DNA of 64,000 nucleotides from JBHFEI01 sp041928815 (GTDB lineage Bacteria > Pseudomonadota > Alphaproteobacteria > Rhizobiales > Rhizobiaceae), in NCBI RefSeq assembly GCF_041928815.1, contig NZ_JBHFEI010000012.1, positions 90,031 through 154,030 of the forward strand. The letters are read 5' to 3'. Positions within the stretch are counted from its first letter, which is position 1; the number at the start of each line of letters is the position of its first letter. This document shows, piece by piece, positions 42,512 through 49,698 of this stretch. Made by a program: the position numbers and the translations under genes. A model generated the notes under the pieces. That model did not search any database and was not told where the DNA came from. It was given only the letters and a program-made list of their open reading frames with translations.

Positions 42512-43288
42512 TCAGTCGAGCCGCATGGCGATACCGCGCCCGGCCATGTAGCGCTTTGCCTCGCCGATGCTGTAGGTGCCGAAATGGAAGATCGATGCCG
42601 CGAGCACCGCCGTCGCATGGCCGTCGCGGATGCCGTCGACCATATGGTCGAGCGTTCCGGCGCCGCCGGAGGCGACGACAGGGGCGCGCACGCTGTCGGC
42701 GATGGCGCGGGTTAGCGCGATGTCGTAGCCGTTCTTGGTGCCGTCGCGGTCCATCGAGGTGACGAGCAGCTCGCCGGCGCCGCGCGCCACCATGCGCTGC
42801 GCGAAGTCGACCGCGTCGATGCCGGTCGGCTGGCGGCCGCCATGGGTGAAGATCTCCCAGCGATCTGCTTCGGTTGCGGCCGACACCTTCTTCGCGTCGA
42901 TCGAGACGACGATGCACTGGTTGCCGAACTTGTCGGCGGCGGCGGCGACGAAGTCCGGATCCTTCACCGCCGCCGAATTGATCGACACCTTGTCGGCGCC
43001 GCAGAGCAGCAGTTTGCGGATGTCGGCGAGCTGGCGCACGCCGCCGCCGACGGTGAGCGGCATGAAGCACTGGTCGGCGGTGCGCGCCACGACGTCGAAG
43101 ATCGTGTCGCGATTGTCGGAGGAGGCGGTGATGTCGAGGAAGCAGAGCTCGTCGGCACCGGCCGCGTCATAGGCCTTCGCCGCCTCGACCGGATCGCCGG
43201 CATCGACGAGGTCGACGAAGTTGACGCCCTTGACGACGCGGCCATCCTTGACGTCAAGGCAGGGAATGACGCGTGCCTTCAGGGTCAA
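42512..43288 (-). CDS. hisF: Imidazole glycerol phosphate synthase cyclase subunit
   Basis: A 258-residue TIM barrel that with HisH closes the imidazole ring. The N terminus TLKARVIPCLDVKDGRVVKG contains the catalytic Asp12. LTVGGGVRQ, ASGGAGTLDHM and the SIDAKKV segment complete the phosphate and active sites. The start appears to be TTG (43288-43286) rather than ATG, with AAGGAGG 7 nt upstream. The TTG overlaps the TGA of a chimeric mini-ORF in the same way an ancestral hisA stop would have. Confidence 0.95.
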   Translation of the reverse strand: MTLKARVIPCLDVKDGRVVKGVNFVDLVDAGDPVEAAKAYDAAGADELCFLDITASSDNRDTIFDVVARTADQCFMPLTVGGGVRQLADIRKLLLCGADKVSINSAAVKDPDFVAAAADKFGNQCIVVSIDAKKVSAATEADRWEIFTHGGRQPTGIDAVDFAQRMVARGAGELLVTSMDRDGTKNGYDIALTRAIADSVRAPVVASGGAGTLDHMVDGIRDGHATAVLAASIFHFGTYSIGEAKRYMAGRGIAMRLD

Positions 43289-43413
43289 AGGACGGCCTCC
43301 TTCTTTTTCTGCCCGTCCTCGCCGCGATGCGGCTGCAGGCAGGGCGGGCGGTCCTTGACGTCGAGGCAGGGAATGACGCGTGCCTTGAGAATCAAAGGAC
43401 CGCCTCCTTCTTC
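43245..43413. repeat. Imperfect duplication of the hisA-hisF junction
   Basis: 43245-43306 and 43352-43413 are 62-bp direct copies with about six mismatches and an offset of 107 bp. Each copy contains the end of hisA (codons KKEAVL and stop), the AAGGAGG ribosome site, the overlapping TTG and the first 14 codons of hisF. The offset is not a multiple of three. Confidence 0.9.
43285..43395 (-). CDS. Chimeric 36-codon mini-ORF between hisA and hisF
   Basis: The duplication leaves a complete reading frame from TTG 43395, with its own AAGGAGG site, to TGA 43285. The peptide begins ILKARVIPCLDVKD, nearly identical to the HisF N terminus. It has a unique middle (RPPCLQPHRGEDG) and ends KKKEAVL, the HisA C terminus. 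It overlaps both the hisA stop and the hisF start, so ribosomes could pass from hisA through it into hisF. Whether the peptide has a role or is a scar is unknown. Confidence 0.5.
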   Translation of the reverse strand: MILKARVIPCLDVKDRPPCLQPHRGEDGQKKKEAVL

Positions 43414-44138
43414 GCCTGCCGGATCAGTGCAAGGGCGGCGGCCGGGTCGATGCGGCCGTCATAGAGCGCCCGGCCTGAAATGGCCCCTTCGAGCCTTGCC
43501 GCATCGGGAGCGGTGAGCCTGCGGATGTCGTCGAGCGAGGCGAGCCCGCCGGAGGCGATGACGGGGATGGCGACCGCGTCGGCGAGCGCCAGCGTCGCGT
43601 CCCAGTTGATGCCGGCAAGGATGCCGTCCCGGTCGATGTCGGTATAGATGATCGCGGCGACGCCCGCGCCCTCGAATTTTTTCGCCAGCTCGATCACGCC
43701 GAGCTCGGAGGCCTCCGCCCAGCCCTCGACCGCCACCTTGCCGCCCTTGGCGTCGATGCCGACGGCGACCCGGCCCGGAAACAGCCGGCAGGCCTCGATG
43801 ACGAGGGCCGGATCCCTGACGGCGATGGTGCCAAGAATGACGCGGGCGAGCCCTTTCGAAAGCCACGCCTCGATATGGGCGAGCGTGCGGATGCCGCCGC
43901 CGAGCTGAACCGGATTGCGCGTCGCCTTAAGGATGGCCTCGACGGCGGCGCCGTTGACCGATTCACCGGCGAAGGCGCCGTTGAGATCGACGACATGCAG
44001 CCATTCGAAGCCCTGGTCCTCGAAGGCTTTTGCCTGGGCGGCCGGGTCGGGATTGTAGACGGTCGCCTGTTCCATGTCGCCGAGCTTCAGGCGCACGCAC
44101 TGACCGTCCTTGAGGTCGATCGCGGGGAAAAGGATCAT
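43392..44138 (-). CDS. hisA: ProFAR isomerase
   Basis: A 248-residue TIM barrel that isomerises ProFAR to PRFAR. The catalytic Asp8 is in LFPAIDLKDGQ and the second catalytic Asp in IIYTDIDRDGIL. The phosphate loops are VQLGGGIRTL and IASGGLASLDD. It is 3 bp after hisH. Its C terminus QAKKEAVL is repeated downstream by the junction duplication. Confidence 0.97.
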   Translation of the reverse strand: MILFPAIDLKDGQCVRLKLGDMEQATVYNPDPAAQAKAFEDQGFEWLHVVDLNGAFAGESVNGAAVEAILKATRNPVQLGGGIRTLAHIEAWLSKGLARVILGTIAVRDPALVIEACRLFPGRVAVGIDAKGGKVAVEGWAEASELGVIELAKKFEGAGVAAIIYTDIDRDGILAGINWDATLALADAVAIPVIASGGLASLDDIRRLTAPDAARLEGAISGRALYDGRIDPAAALALIRQAKKEAVL

Positions 44139-44141
44139 GGT

Positions 44142-44792
44142 TCAGGGCCTCCAGCGGAGGAAGTTGGCGATGAGGGCGAGGCCGAGCGCCTGGCTCTTTT
44201 CCGGATGGAACTGGGCACCGGCCGTGTTCCCGCGCGCGACGAAGGCCGTCACCGGGCCGCCATAGCCGGCGGTGGCGACAATATCCTCCGCATTTTCGGC
44301 GGCGAGATGGTAGGAATGGACGAAATAGGCGTGCAGGCCGTCCGGCCCGGTCGCGATGCCGTCGAACAGCGGATGCGGGCGGACGAGTTCCAGCGTGTTC
44401 CAGCCGATCTGTGGGATCTTCAGCGCCGGATCGGCGGGCGTCATCTCGACGACATCGCCGGCGATCCAGCCGAAGCCCGGCGTGACGGTCTTTTCGAGGC
44501 CGCGCGAGGACATCAGCTGCATGCCGACGCAGATGCCGAAGAAGGGCCGGCCAGCCGTCTCGACCGTCTCCCGCAGCGCCTCCGTCATCCCGTCGACCGC
44601 ATCGAGCCCGGCGCGGCAGTCGGCATAGGCGCCGACGCCCGGCAGCACGACGCGGTCGGCGCTCGCCACGCGCTCCGCCCGGTCGGTCAGCTCGATCTCG
44701 GCGTCGAGGCCCGCCTCGCGGGCGGCGCGCTCGAAGGCTTTCACCGCCGAGCGCAGGTTTCCGGACCCGTAGTCTATGATGGCGACGCGCAT
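44142..44792 (-). CDS. hisH: Imidazole glycerol phosphate synthase glutamine amidotransferase subunit
   Basis: A 216-residue class I amidotransferase that supplies ammonia to HisF. The nucleophile is Cys88 in FFGICVGMQLM, and the catalytic His and Glu are in GAQFHPEKSQALG near the C terminus. N-terminal AIIDYGSGNLRS is the family start. The ATG overlaps the stop of the DUF2628 gene by one base. Confidence 0.97.
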   Translation of the reverse strand: MRVAIIDYGSGNLRSAVKAFERAAREAGLDAEIELTDRAERVASADRVVLPGVGAYADCRAGLDAVDGMTEALRETVETAGRPFFGICVGMQLMSSRGLEKTVTPGFGWIAGDVVEMTPADPALKIPQIGWNTLELVRPHPLFDGIATGPDGLHAYFVHSYHLAAENAEDIVATAGYGGPVTAFVARGNTAGAQFHPEKSQALGLALIANFLRWRP

Positions 44793-45259
44793 CAGCGCAC
44801 TCCCTGCGGGCCGAAGAGGTCGTAAGTGGCGTTGCCCGCCGCCGCGCCGCCCGGAAGGGCGGGGGCGGTGGCGGCGCGCGAGGCGGCCTGACGTTCGGCG
44901 AATGCGGCTTCGGCCAGCCCGACCTCGGGCGCCGGAACGATGTCGGCGAGCGTCCAGCCCCCCGCGACGAGGCGGCCTGCGACGAAAAGCGGACCTTCGA
45001 GGCTGACGAGCAGGCCGAGCGCGATGTTCAGCACCATGCCTGCCAGCGTCGCCTGCCAGCTCTCGGCGACATCGGCAAGAAGGACGGCCGGGACGGTCTG
45101 CAGGAGAAGGACAGCGATGCCGGCAAGCCAGGCCCGATGGAAGAGGAGCCAGAAGGCGGGGAAGAAGAAGGCGAGCCAGCGGCCCTTGTCGGCGATCAGG
45201 CGGGCGGGGCGGTCGTCGCGCGCGCCACCCGGCGGCGTCAGGACGAGGTAGCTGATCAT
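44792..45259 (-). CDS. DUF2628 membrane protein inside the his operon
   Basis: A 155-residue protein of the DUF2628 family, function unknown. It has about three hydrophobic segments (near 28-45, 47-66 and 70-95) and an Ala-rich cytoplasmic tail. It lies between hisB and hisH and overlaps hisH by one base, so it is cotranslated with histidine enzymes. No catalytic residue stands out and the neighbours do not suggest a histidine-synthesis role. I recall the same insertion in other rhizobial his clusters. Confidence 0.8.
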   Translation of the reverse strand: MISYLVLTPPGGARDDRPARLIADKGRWLAFFFPAFWLLFHRAWLAGIAVLLLQTVPAVLLADVAESWQATLAGMVLNIALGLLVSLEGPLFVAGRLVAGGWTLADIVPAPEVGLAEAAFAERQAASRAATAPALPGGAAAGNATYDLFGPQGVR

Positions 45260-45298
45260 CGGCGTCCGTCCCCGTCCCCGCTCATGGAAAATCCCCGC

Positions 45299-45898
45299 TC
45301 ATGCGAGCATGCCCTTGGTCGAGGGCACGCGGCCCTTTTGGCGCGGATCGATCTCGGTGGCGGCCCGCAGCACCCGCGCTACCGCCTTGAAGCAGGTCTC
45401 GGAAATATGATGGTTGTTGGCGCCGTAGATGTTCTGGACGTGCAGCGTCACCCCGGCGTTCTGGGCGAGCGCGTGGAAGAATTCCCGCACCAGCTCGGTG
45501 TCGAAGGTGCCGATCTTCGGCGCGGAAAAGGCGACCTTCCAGACCAGGAAGGGCCGGCCGGACACGTCGATCGCCGCCTTCGTCATCGTCTCGTCCATGG
45601 CGAGGTCGATCGAGGCGTAGCGGGTGATGCCGCGCCGGTCGCCGAGCGCTTCGGCGAGCGCCAGGCCGATGGCGATGCCGGTGTCCTCGACGGTGTGATG
45701 GTCGTCGACATGGAGGTCGCCCTTCACCTCGATCGCCATGTCGATCAGCGAATGGCGCGAGAGCTGGTCGAGCATGTGGTCGAAGAAGCCGACGCCGGTC
45801 GAGATCGTCGAGGTGCCGGTGCCGTCGACATTGACGGACACCTTGACCGAGGTCTCGTTGGTCTTGCGGGCGATGCTCGCGCTGCGGCCTTCTGCCAT
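45299..45898 (-). CDS. hisB: Imidazoleglycerol-phosphate dehydratase
   Basis: A 199-residue manganese enzyme, single-domain form without the phosphatase module found in enterobacteria. The metal-binding motifs are FFDHMLDQLSRHS, DDHHTVEDTGIAIG and NNHHISETCFKA, and FHALAQNAGVTLH is conserved. It is the first gene of the minus-strand his series and is divergent from hslV with 191 bp between starts. Confidence 0.97.
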   Translation of the reverse strand: MAEGRSASIARKTNETSVKVSVNVDGTGTSTISTGVGFFDHMLDQLSRHSLIDMAIEVKGDLHVDDHHTVEDTGIAIGLALAEALGDRRGITRYASIDLAMDETMTKAAIDVSGRPFLVWKVAFSAPKIGTFDTELVREFFHALAQNAGVTLHVQNIYGANNHHISETCFKAVARVLRAATEIDPRQKGRVPSTKGMLA

Positions 45899-45994
45899 AC
45901 TGGTCTCCCTCGGCGATTACCGCCGCTCCTTAACAGGCACGGGGCCAAATATCCAGAAGCCGGGCAAGGATTCGCGCGCGGCCGGGCCGCCTCT

Positions 45995-46022
45995 TTGCAA
46001 CGGGCGGGGCCGCACTTACATA
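45995..46022 (+). promoter_or_regulatory. Candidate hslV promoter
   Basis: TTGCAA (45995-46000) and TACATA (46017-46022) are spaced by 16 bp, 67 bp before the hslV ATG. A heat-shock sigma-32 element was looked for and not clearly found. Confidence 0.3.
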
Positions 46023-46089
46023 GGCCCCGAAGGACAGGCCCGACGGGGCCGCAACGGCCCCGGACCAAGGGGCAGAAACAGGCAATCCG

Positions 46090-46647
46090 ATGAGTGAACA
46101 CAACCCCTACGGCACGATGCACGCCACGACGATCATCACCGTGCGCAAGGACGGCAAGGTGGTGATGGCCGGCGACGGCCAGGTGAGCCTCGGCCAGACG
46201 GTGATGAAGTCGAACGCGCGCAAGGTGCGCCGCCTCGCCAAGGGCGAGGTGATCGCCGGTTTCGCCGGCGCCACCGCCGACGCCTTCACCCTGCTCGAAA
46301 GGCTGGAGGCAAAGCTCGAACAGTATCCCGGCCAGCTGATGCGCGCCGCCGTCGAGCTCGCCAAGGACTGGCGCACCAACAAGTATCTGCGCAATCTCGA
46401 AGCGATGATGCTCGTCGCCGACAGGTCGATCACGCTGGCGATCACCGGCAATGGCGACGTGCTGGAGCCCGAACACGGCACCATCGCCATCGGTTCGGGC
46501 GGCAACTATGCCTTCGCCGCCGCCCGCGCGCTGATGGACAGCGACAAGTCGGCCGAGGAGGTGGCGCGCCGGGCGCTCGAGATCGCCGGCGACATCTGCG
46601 TCTATACCAACCACAATGTGGTGGTGGAAACGCTCGATGCCGCCTGA
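46090..46647 (+). CDS. hslV: ATP-dependent protease peptidase subunit HslV
   Basis: A 185-residue N-terminal-threonine protease, forming double hexamer rings capped by HslU. The catalytic Thr is exposed after removal of a 12-residue propeptide, giving TTIITVRKDGKVVMAGDGQ (Thr13). An ATG at 46117 close to this Thr is an alternative start. VIAGFAGATADAFTL and AIGSGGNYAFAAARAL are conserved. Its end overlaps an acetyltransferase gene by 11 bp. Confidence 0.97.
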   Translation: MSEHNPYGTMHATTIITVRKDGKVVMAGDGQVSLGQTVMKSNARKVRRLAKGEVIAGFAGATADAFTLLERLEAKLEQYPGQLMRAAVELAKDWRTNKYLRNLEAMMLVADRSITLAITGNGDVLEPEHGTIAIGSGGNYAFAAARALMDSDKSAEEVARRALEIAGDICVYTNHNVVVETLDAA

Positions 46648-47179
46648 CCCGAGACGGATCGCCTTCGCCCCGGTGATGCCGGAGCACTATCCCCTTCTCG
46701 CCGCCTGGCTCGAGGCGCCGCACTGGCGGGAATGGTGGGGCGATCCGGTCGAGGAGCTCGGCTTCATCCGCGACATGGTGGAGGGCCGCGACACGACGCG
46801 CCCCTTCCTCATCCTCCTCGACGGCCGGCCGGTCGGCTACATCCAGGTCTGGTTCGTCGGCCATCACCAGAACGAAGGCTGGACGAAGGACCATCCCTGG
46901 CTTGCCGCGCTGCCGGCGAGGGCGGTCGGCGTCGACCTGTCGATCGGCGCGGAAGGCGACCTCTCCCGCGGCATCGGCTCGGCGGCGCTTGGCGCCTTCG
47001 TCGCGCGGCTTCGCGCTGAGGGCCACGACACCATCATCATCGATCCCGATCCCGCCAATGCCCGGGCGGTCCGTGCCTATGGGAAGGCCGGGTTCCGCCC
47101 GATCCCGGCTCTTCTCGGCCGCACCGGCGAGGGCGTGCTGATCCTGCAACACGATCCGAAAGCGAACGAGATATCATGA
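46637..47179 (+). CDS. GNAT acetyltransferase (AAC(6')-like) between hslV and hslU
   Basis: A 180-residue GNAT-fold protein. Signatures are HYPLLAAWLEAPHWREWWG, GYIQVWFVGHH and the acetyl-CoA region GDLSRGIGSAALGAFV, followed by IIDPDPANARAVRAYGKAGF. These segments resemble aminoglycoside 6'-N-acetyltransferases and siderophore acyltransferases, but no substrate is proven. The ATG at 46637 overlaps hslV by 11 bp, and its stop overlaps the hslU ATG (ATGA). It is therefore translationally locked between the two protease subunits. Confidence 0.85.
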   Translation: MPPDPRRIAFAPVMPEHYPLLAAWLEAPHWREWWGDPVEELGFIRDMVEGRDTTRPFLILLDGRPVGYIQVWFVGHHQNEGWTKDHPWLAALPARAVGVDLSIGAEGDLSRGIGSAALGAFVARLRAEGHDTIIIDPDPANARAVRAYGKAGFRPIPALLGRTGEGVLILQHDPKANEIS

Positions 47180-48483
47180 CCAGTTTTTCCCCCCGCGAGA
47201 TCGTTTCCGAGCTCGACCGCTTCATCATCGGCCAGCACGCCGCCAAGCGCGCCGTCGCCATCGCGCTGAGAAACCGCTGGCGCCGCCAGCAATTGAAAGA
47301 CGACCTTCGCGACGAGGTGATGCCGAAGAACATCCTGATGATCGGCCCGACCGGCGTCGGCAAGACGGAGATCTCCCGCCGCCTCGCCAAGCTCGCCGGC
47401 GCGCCCTTCATCAAGGTCGAGGCGACCAAGTTCACCGAGGTCGGCTATGTCGGCCGCGATGTCGAGCAGATCGTGCGCGACCTGGTCGAGGTCGGCATCG
47501 CTCTGGTGCGCGAGAAGAAACGCGCCGAGGTGAAGGCGAAGGCACACCAGAACGCCGAGGAGCGCGTGCTCGACGCGCTGGTCGGCGCCACCGCTTCGCC
47601 GGCGACGCGCGAAAGCTTCCGCAAGAAGCTGCGCGCCAACGAGCTCGACGACAAGGAGATCGACATCGAGGTCGCCGACACGTCGTCGCCCGGAGGCGGC
47701 TTCGAGATCCCCGGCATGCCGGGCGCCAATGTCGGTATCCTCAACCTGTCGGAGATGTTCGGGAAGGCGATGGGCGGACGCACCAAGAAGGTGCGCACCA
47801 CGGTGAAGGACAGCTATGCGATCCTGGTCGACGACGAGTCCGACAAGCTCCTCGACAGCGAGCAGATCCAGCGCGAGGCCGTCCGCTCGGCCGAGAACGA
47901 CGGCATCGTCTTCATCGACGAGATCGACAAGATCGCTGCCCGCGACGGCGGCATCGGTGCCGGTGTTTCACGTGAAGGCGTGCAGCGCGACCTGCTGCCG
48001 CTGGTCGAGGGCACGACGGTCGCGACCAAATACGGACCGGTGAAGACGGACCACATCCTCTTCATCGCCTCCGGCGCCTTCCATGTGTCGAAGCCCTCGG
48101 ACCTCCTGCCGGAGCTGCAGGGACGCCTGCCGATCCGTGTGGAGCTGCAGCCGCTGACCAAGGAGGATTTCCGCCGCATCCTGACGGAGACCGAGGCGAG
48201 CCTGATCCGGCAATATATCGCGCTGCTCGACACGGAAGAGGTGACGCTCGACTTCACCGACGACGCGATCGACGCGCTCGCCGACGTCGCGGTGCGACTG
48301 AACGGCAATGTCGAGAATATCGGCGCGCGGCGGCTGCAGACGGTGATGGAGCGGGTGCTGGACGAGATTTCCTTCACCGCGCCCGACCAGTCCGGGCAAT
48401 CGCTGACGATCGATGCCGACTATGTGCGCCGCCATGTCGGCGAACTGTCGGAAAACACCGACCTGTCGCGCTATATCCTGTGA
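47176..48483 (+). CDS. hslU: ATP-dependent protease unfoldase subunit HslU
   Basis: A 435-residue AAA+ ClpX-like unfoldase. Walker A is MIGPTGVGKTEISRR (57-64 core) and Walker B GIVFIDEIDKIAARDGG. The I-domain insertion lies around 105-240. Sensor and C-terminal LSENTDLSRYIL match the tail that docks into HslV. The pore GYVG motif is in EVGYVGRDVE. It starts four bases inside the end of the GNAT gene. Confidence 0.98.
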   Translation: MTSFSPREIVSELDRFIIGQHAAKRAVAIALRNRWRRQQLKDDLRDEVMPKNILMIGPTGVGKTEISRRLAKLAGAPFIKVEATKFTEVGYVGRDVEQIVRDLVEVGIALVREKKRAEVKAKAHQNAEERVLDALVGATASPATRESFRKKLRANELDDKEIDIEVADTSSPGGGFEIPGMPGANVGILNLSEMFGKAMGGRTKKVRTTVKDSYAILVDDESDKLLDSEQIQREAVRSAENDGIVFIDEIDKIAARDGGIGAGVSREGVQRDLLPLVEGTTVATKYGPVKTDHILFIASGAFHVSKPSDLLPELQGRLPIRVELQPLTKEDFRRILTETEASLIRQYIALLDTEEVTLDFTDDAIDALADVAVRLNGNVENIGARRLQTVMERVLDEISFTAPDQSGQSLTIDADYVRRHVGELSENTDLSRYIL

Positions 48484-48490
48484 CATTTCG

Positions 48491-48522
48491 GCGACCGGCC
48501 GCGTGCATTCGCGGCCGGTCGC
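48491..48522. terminator. Strong hairpin after hslU
   Basis: Perfect 12-bp arms GCGACCGGCCGC (48491-48502) and GCGGCCGGTCGC (48511-48522) lie 7 bp after hslU. The flank on the right is AAAAAA, so the hairpin lacks the U tract expected for a plus-strand terminator. Termination is still likely from stem strength. Confidence 0.55.
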
Positions 48523-48662
48523 AAAAAAGTGAGGCCCCTTCGCCTCGACAGCGCCACGGCTTCGGCCTAGGTCCATGCCTGTCCGCAGGATGCGTGCCTG
48601 ATTCCCCTCAGGGGCTCGGTGTCGCCGGATGGCGCGGACGATGCTCAGCAGGAAGACGTGCG

Positions 48663-49610
48663 TTGCGCAAATTCGTTTCCATGGTCCTCGTCGCCCTCAG
48701 CCTGTCGCAGGCGCCAGCATTTGCCGGCGGCATTTCCGTCGTCCCCGACGGAAACCGCAATGCCGAGCAGCCGCATGTGCCCGGCGCCTCGGCGCGCCGC
48801 ACGAAGGCCGGCCGCACCACCTTCGACGCCAAATACGAGAAGGTGCGCGACCTTCTCGCCGGCGACCGGCGACTGGTGGGCAAGATCAAGTCGGTGGCCG
48901 GCGCCTACGACATCGATCCGATCCATATCGTCGGCGCGATCGTCGGCGAACACACCTACAATGTCGACGCCTATGACCGGCTGCAGTCCTATTACGTCAA
49001 GGCGGCCGCCTATGCCGGCAACAGTTTCCGTTTCGGCTATGACGGCGAGAGCGTACGCGATTTCGTCTCGCGGCCGCAGTTCAGCGCCTGCGACGACGAA
49101 AAGGGCAGCTACGATCTCTGGTCCTGCCGCGAGCGGGTCTGGGAGGAGGAGTTCCGGGGTAAGCGCGTCGGTGGCCAGTCCTTCCCCGACAACCGCTTCA
49201 GCGCCGTGTTCTTCCAGCCCTTCTTCGCCGGCCAGACCTTCGGCCTCGGCCAGATGAATCCGCTGACCGCGCTGATGCTCACCGACACGGTTTCCAGGGT
49301 ATCCGGCTACGAACGGCTCGACGAGCGCAATGCCAGCGGCGTCTACGAGGCGATCATGGATCCGGACGTCTCGCTCGCCTATGTCGCGGCGGCGATAAAG
49401 ACCTCGATCGATGCCTATCGCCGCATCGCCGGCATGGACATTTCCGGCAATCCCGGCATCACCGCGACGCTCTACAACATCGGCGATCCGGAGCGGCGCG
49501 CCCGCGCCCTTGCCGCCAGGAACCGTGGCGGCAACCTCGTCTGGCCGGAGGAAAACTATTACGGCTGGCTGGTCAACGACAAGCTCGACGAGCTGAAGGC
49601 CCTGCTCTGA
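48663..49610 (+). CDS. DUF1402 secreted protein, transglycosylase-like
   Basis: A 315-residue protein with an N-terminal signal peptide (LRKFVSMVLVALSLSQAPAFA, cleavage after AFA). The mature part has IVGAIVGEHTYNVDAY and QTFGLGQMNPLTAL, which resemble the Glu and GLxQ features of lytic transglycosylases, and belongs to the rhizobial DUF1402 family. The start is uncertain. The TTG at 48663, with GGAAGA upstream, keeps the basic N-region of the signal, whereas the ATG at 48681 would lose it. Periplasmic cell-wall action is a guess from the fold. Confidence 0.7.
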   Translation: MRKFVSMVLVALSLSQAPAFAGGISVVPDGNRNAEQPHVPGASARRTKAGRTTFDAKYEKVRDLLAGDRRLVGKIKSVAGAYDIDPIHIVGAIVGEHTYNVDAYDRLQSYYVKAAAYAGNSFRFGYDGESVRDFVSRPQFSACDDEKGSYDLWSCRERVWEEEFRGKRVGGQSFPDNRFSAVFFQPFFAGQTFGLGQMNPLTALMLTDTVSRVSGYERLDERNASGVYEAIMDPDVSLAYVAAAIKTSIDAYRRIAGMDISGNPGITATLYNIGDPERRARALAARNRGGNLVWPEENYYGWLVNDKLDELKALL

Positions 49611-49698
49611 GCCAGCGTCGCGGCGGAAGGGTCGTGCATCGTCTTGACGTGGCCGCATTTGCGGCGGAGCCTTGGCGCCCCTCGATGAAAGCTGTCCG

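Noticed and set aside
43321..43350. A frameshift or sequencing artefact in hisF
   Set aside because: Both hisA and hisF are full length and intact; the extra DNA is outside both and is explained by a junction duplication.
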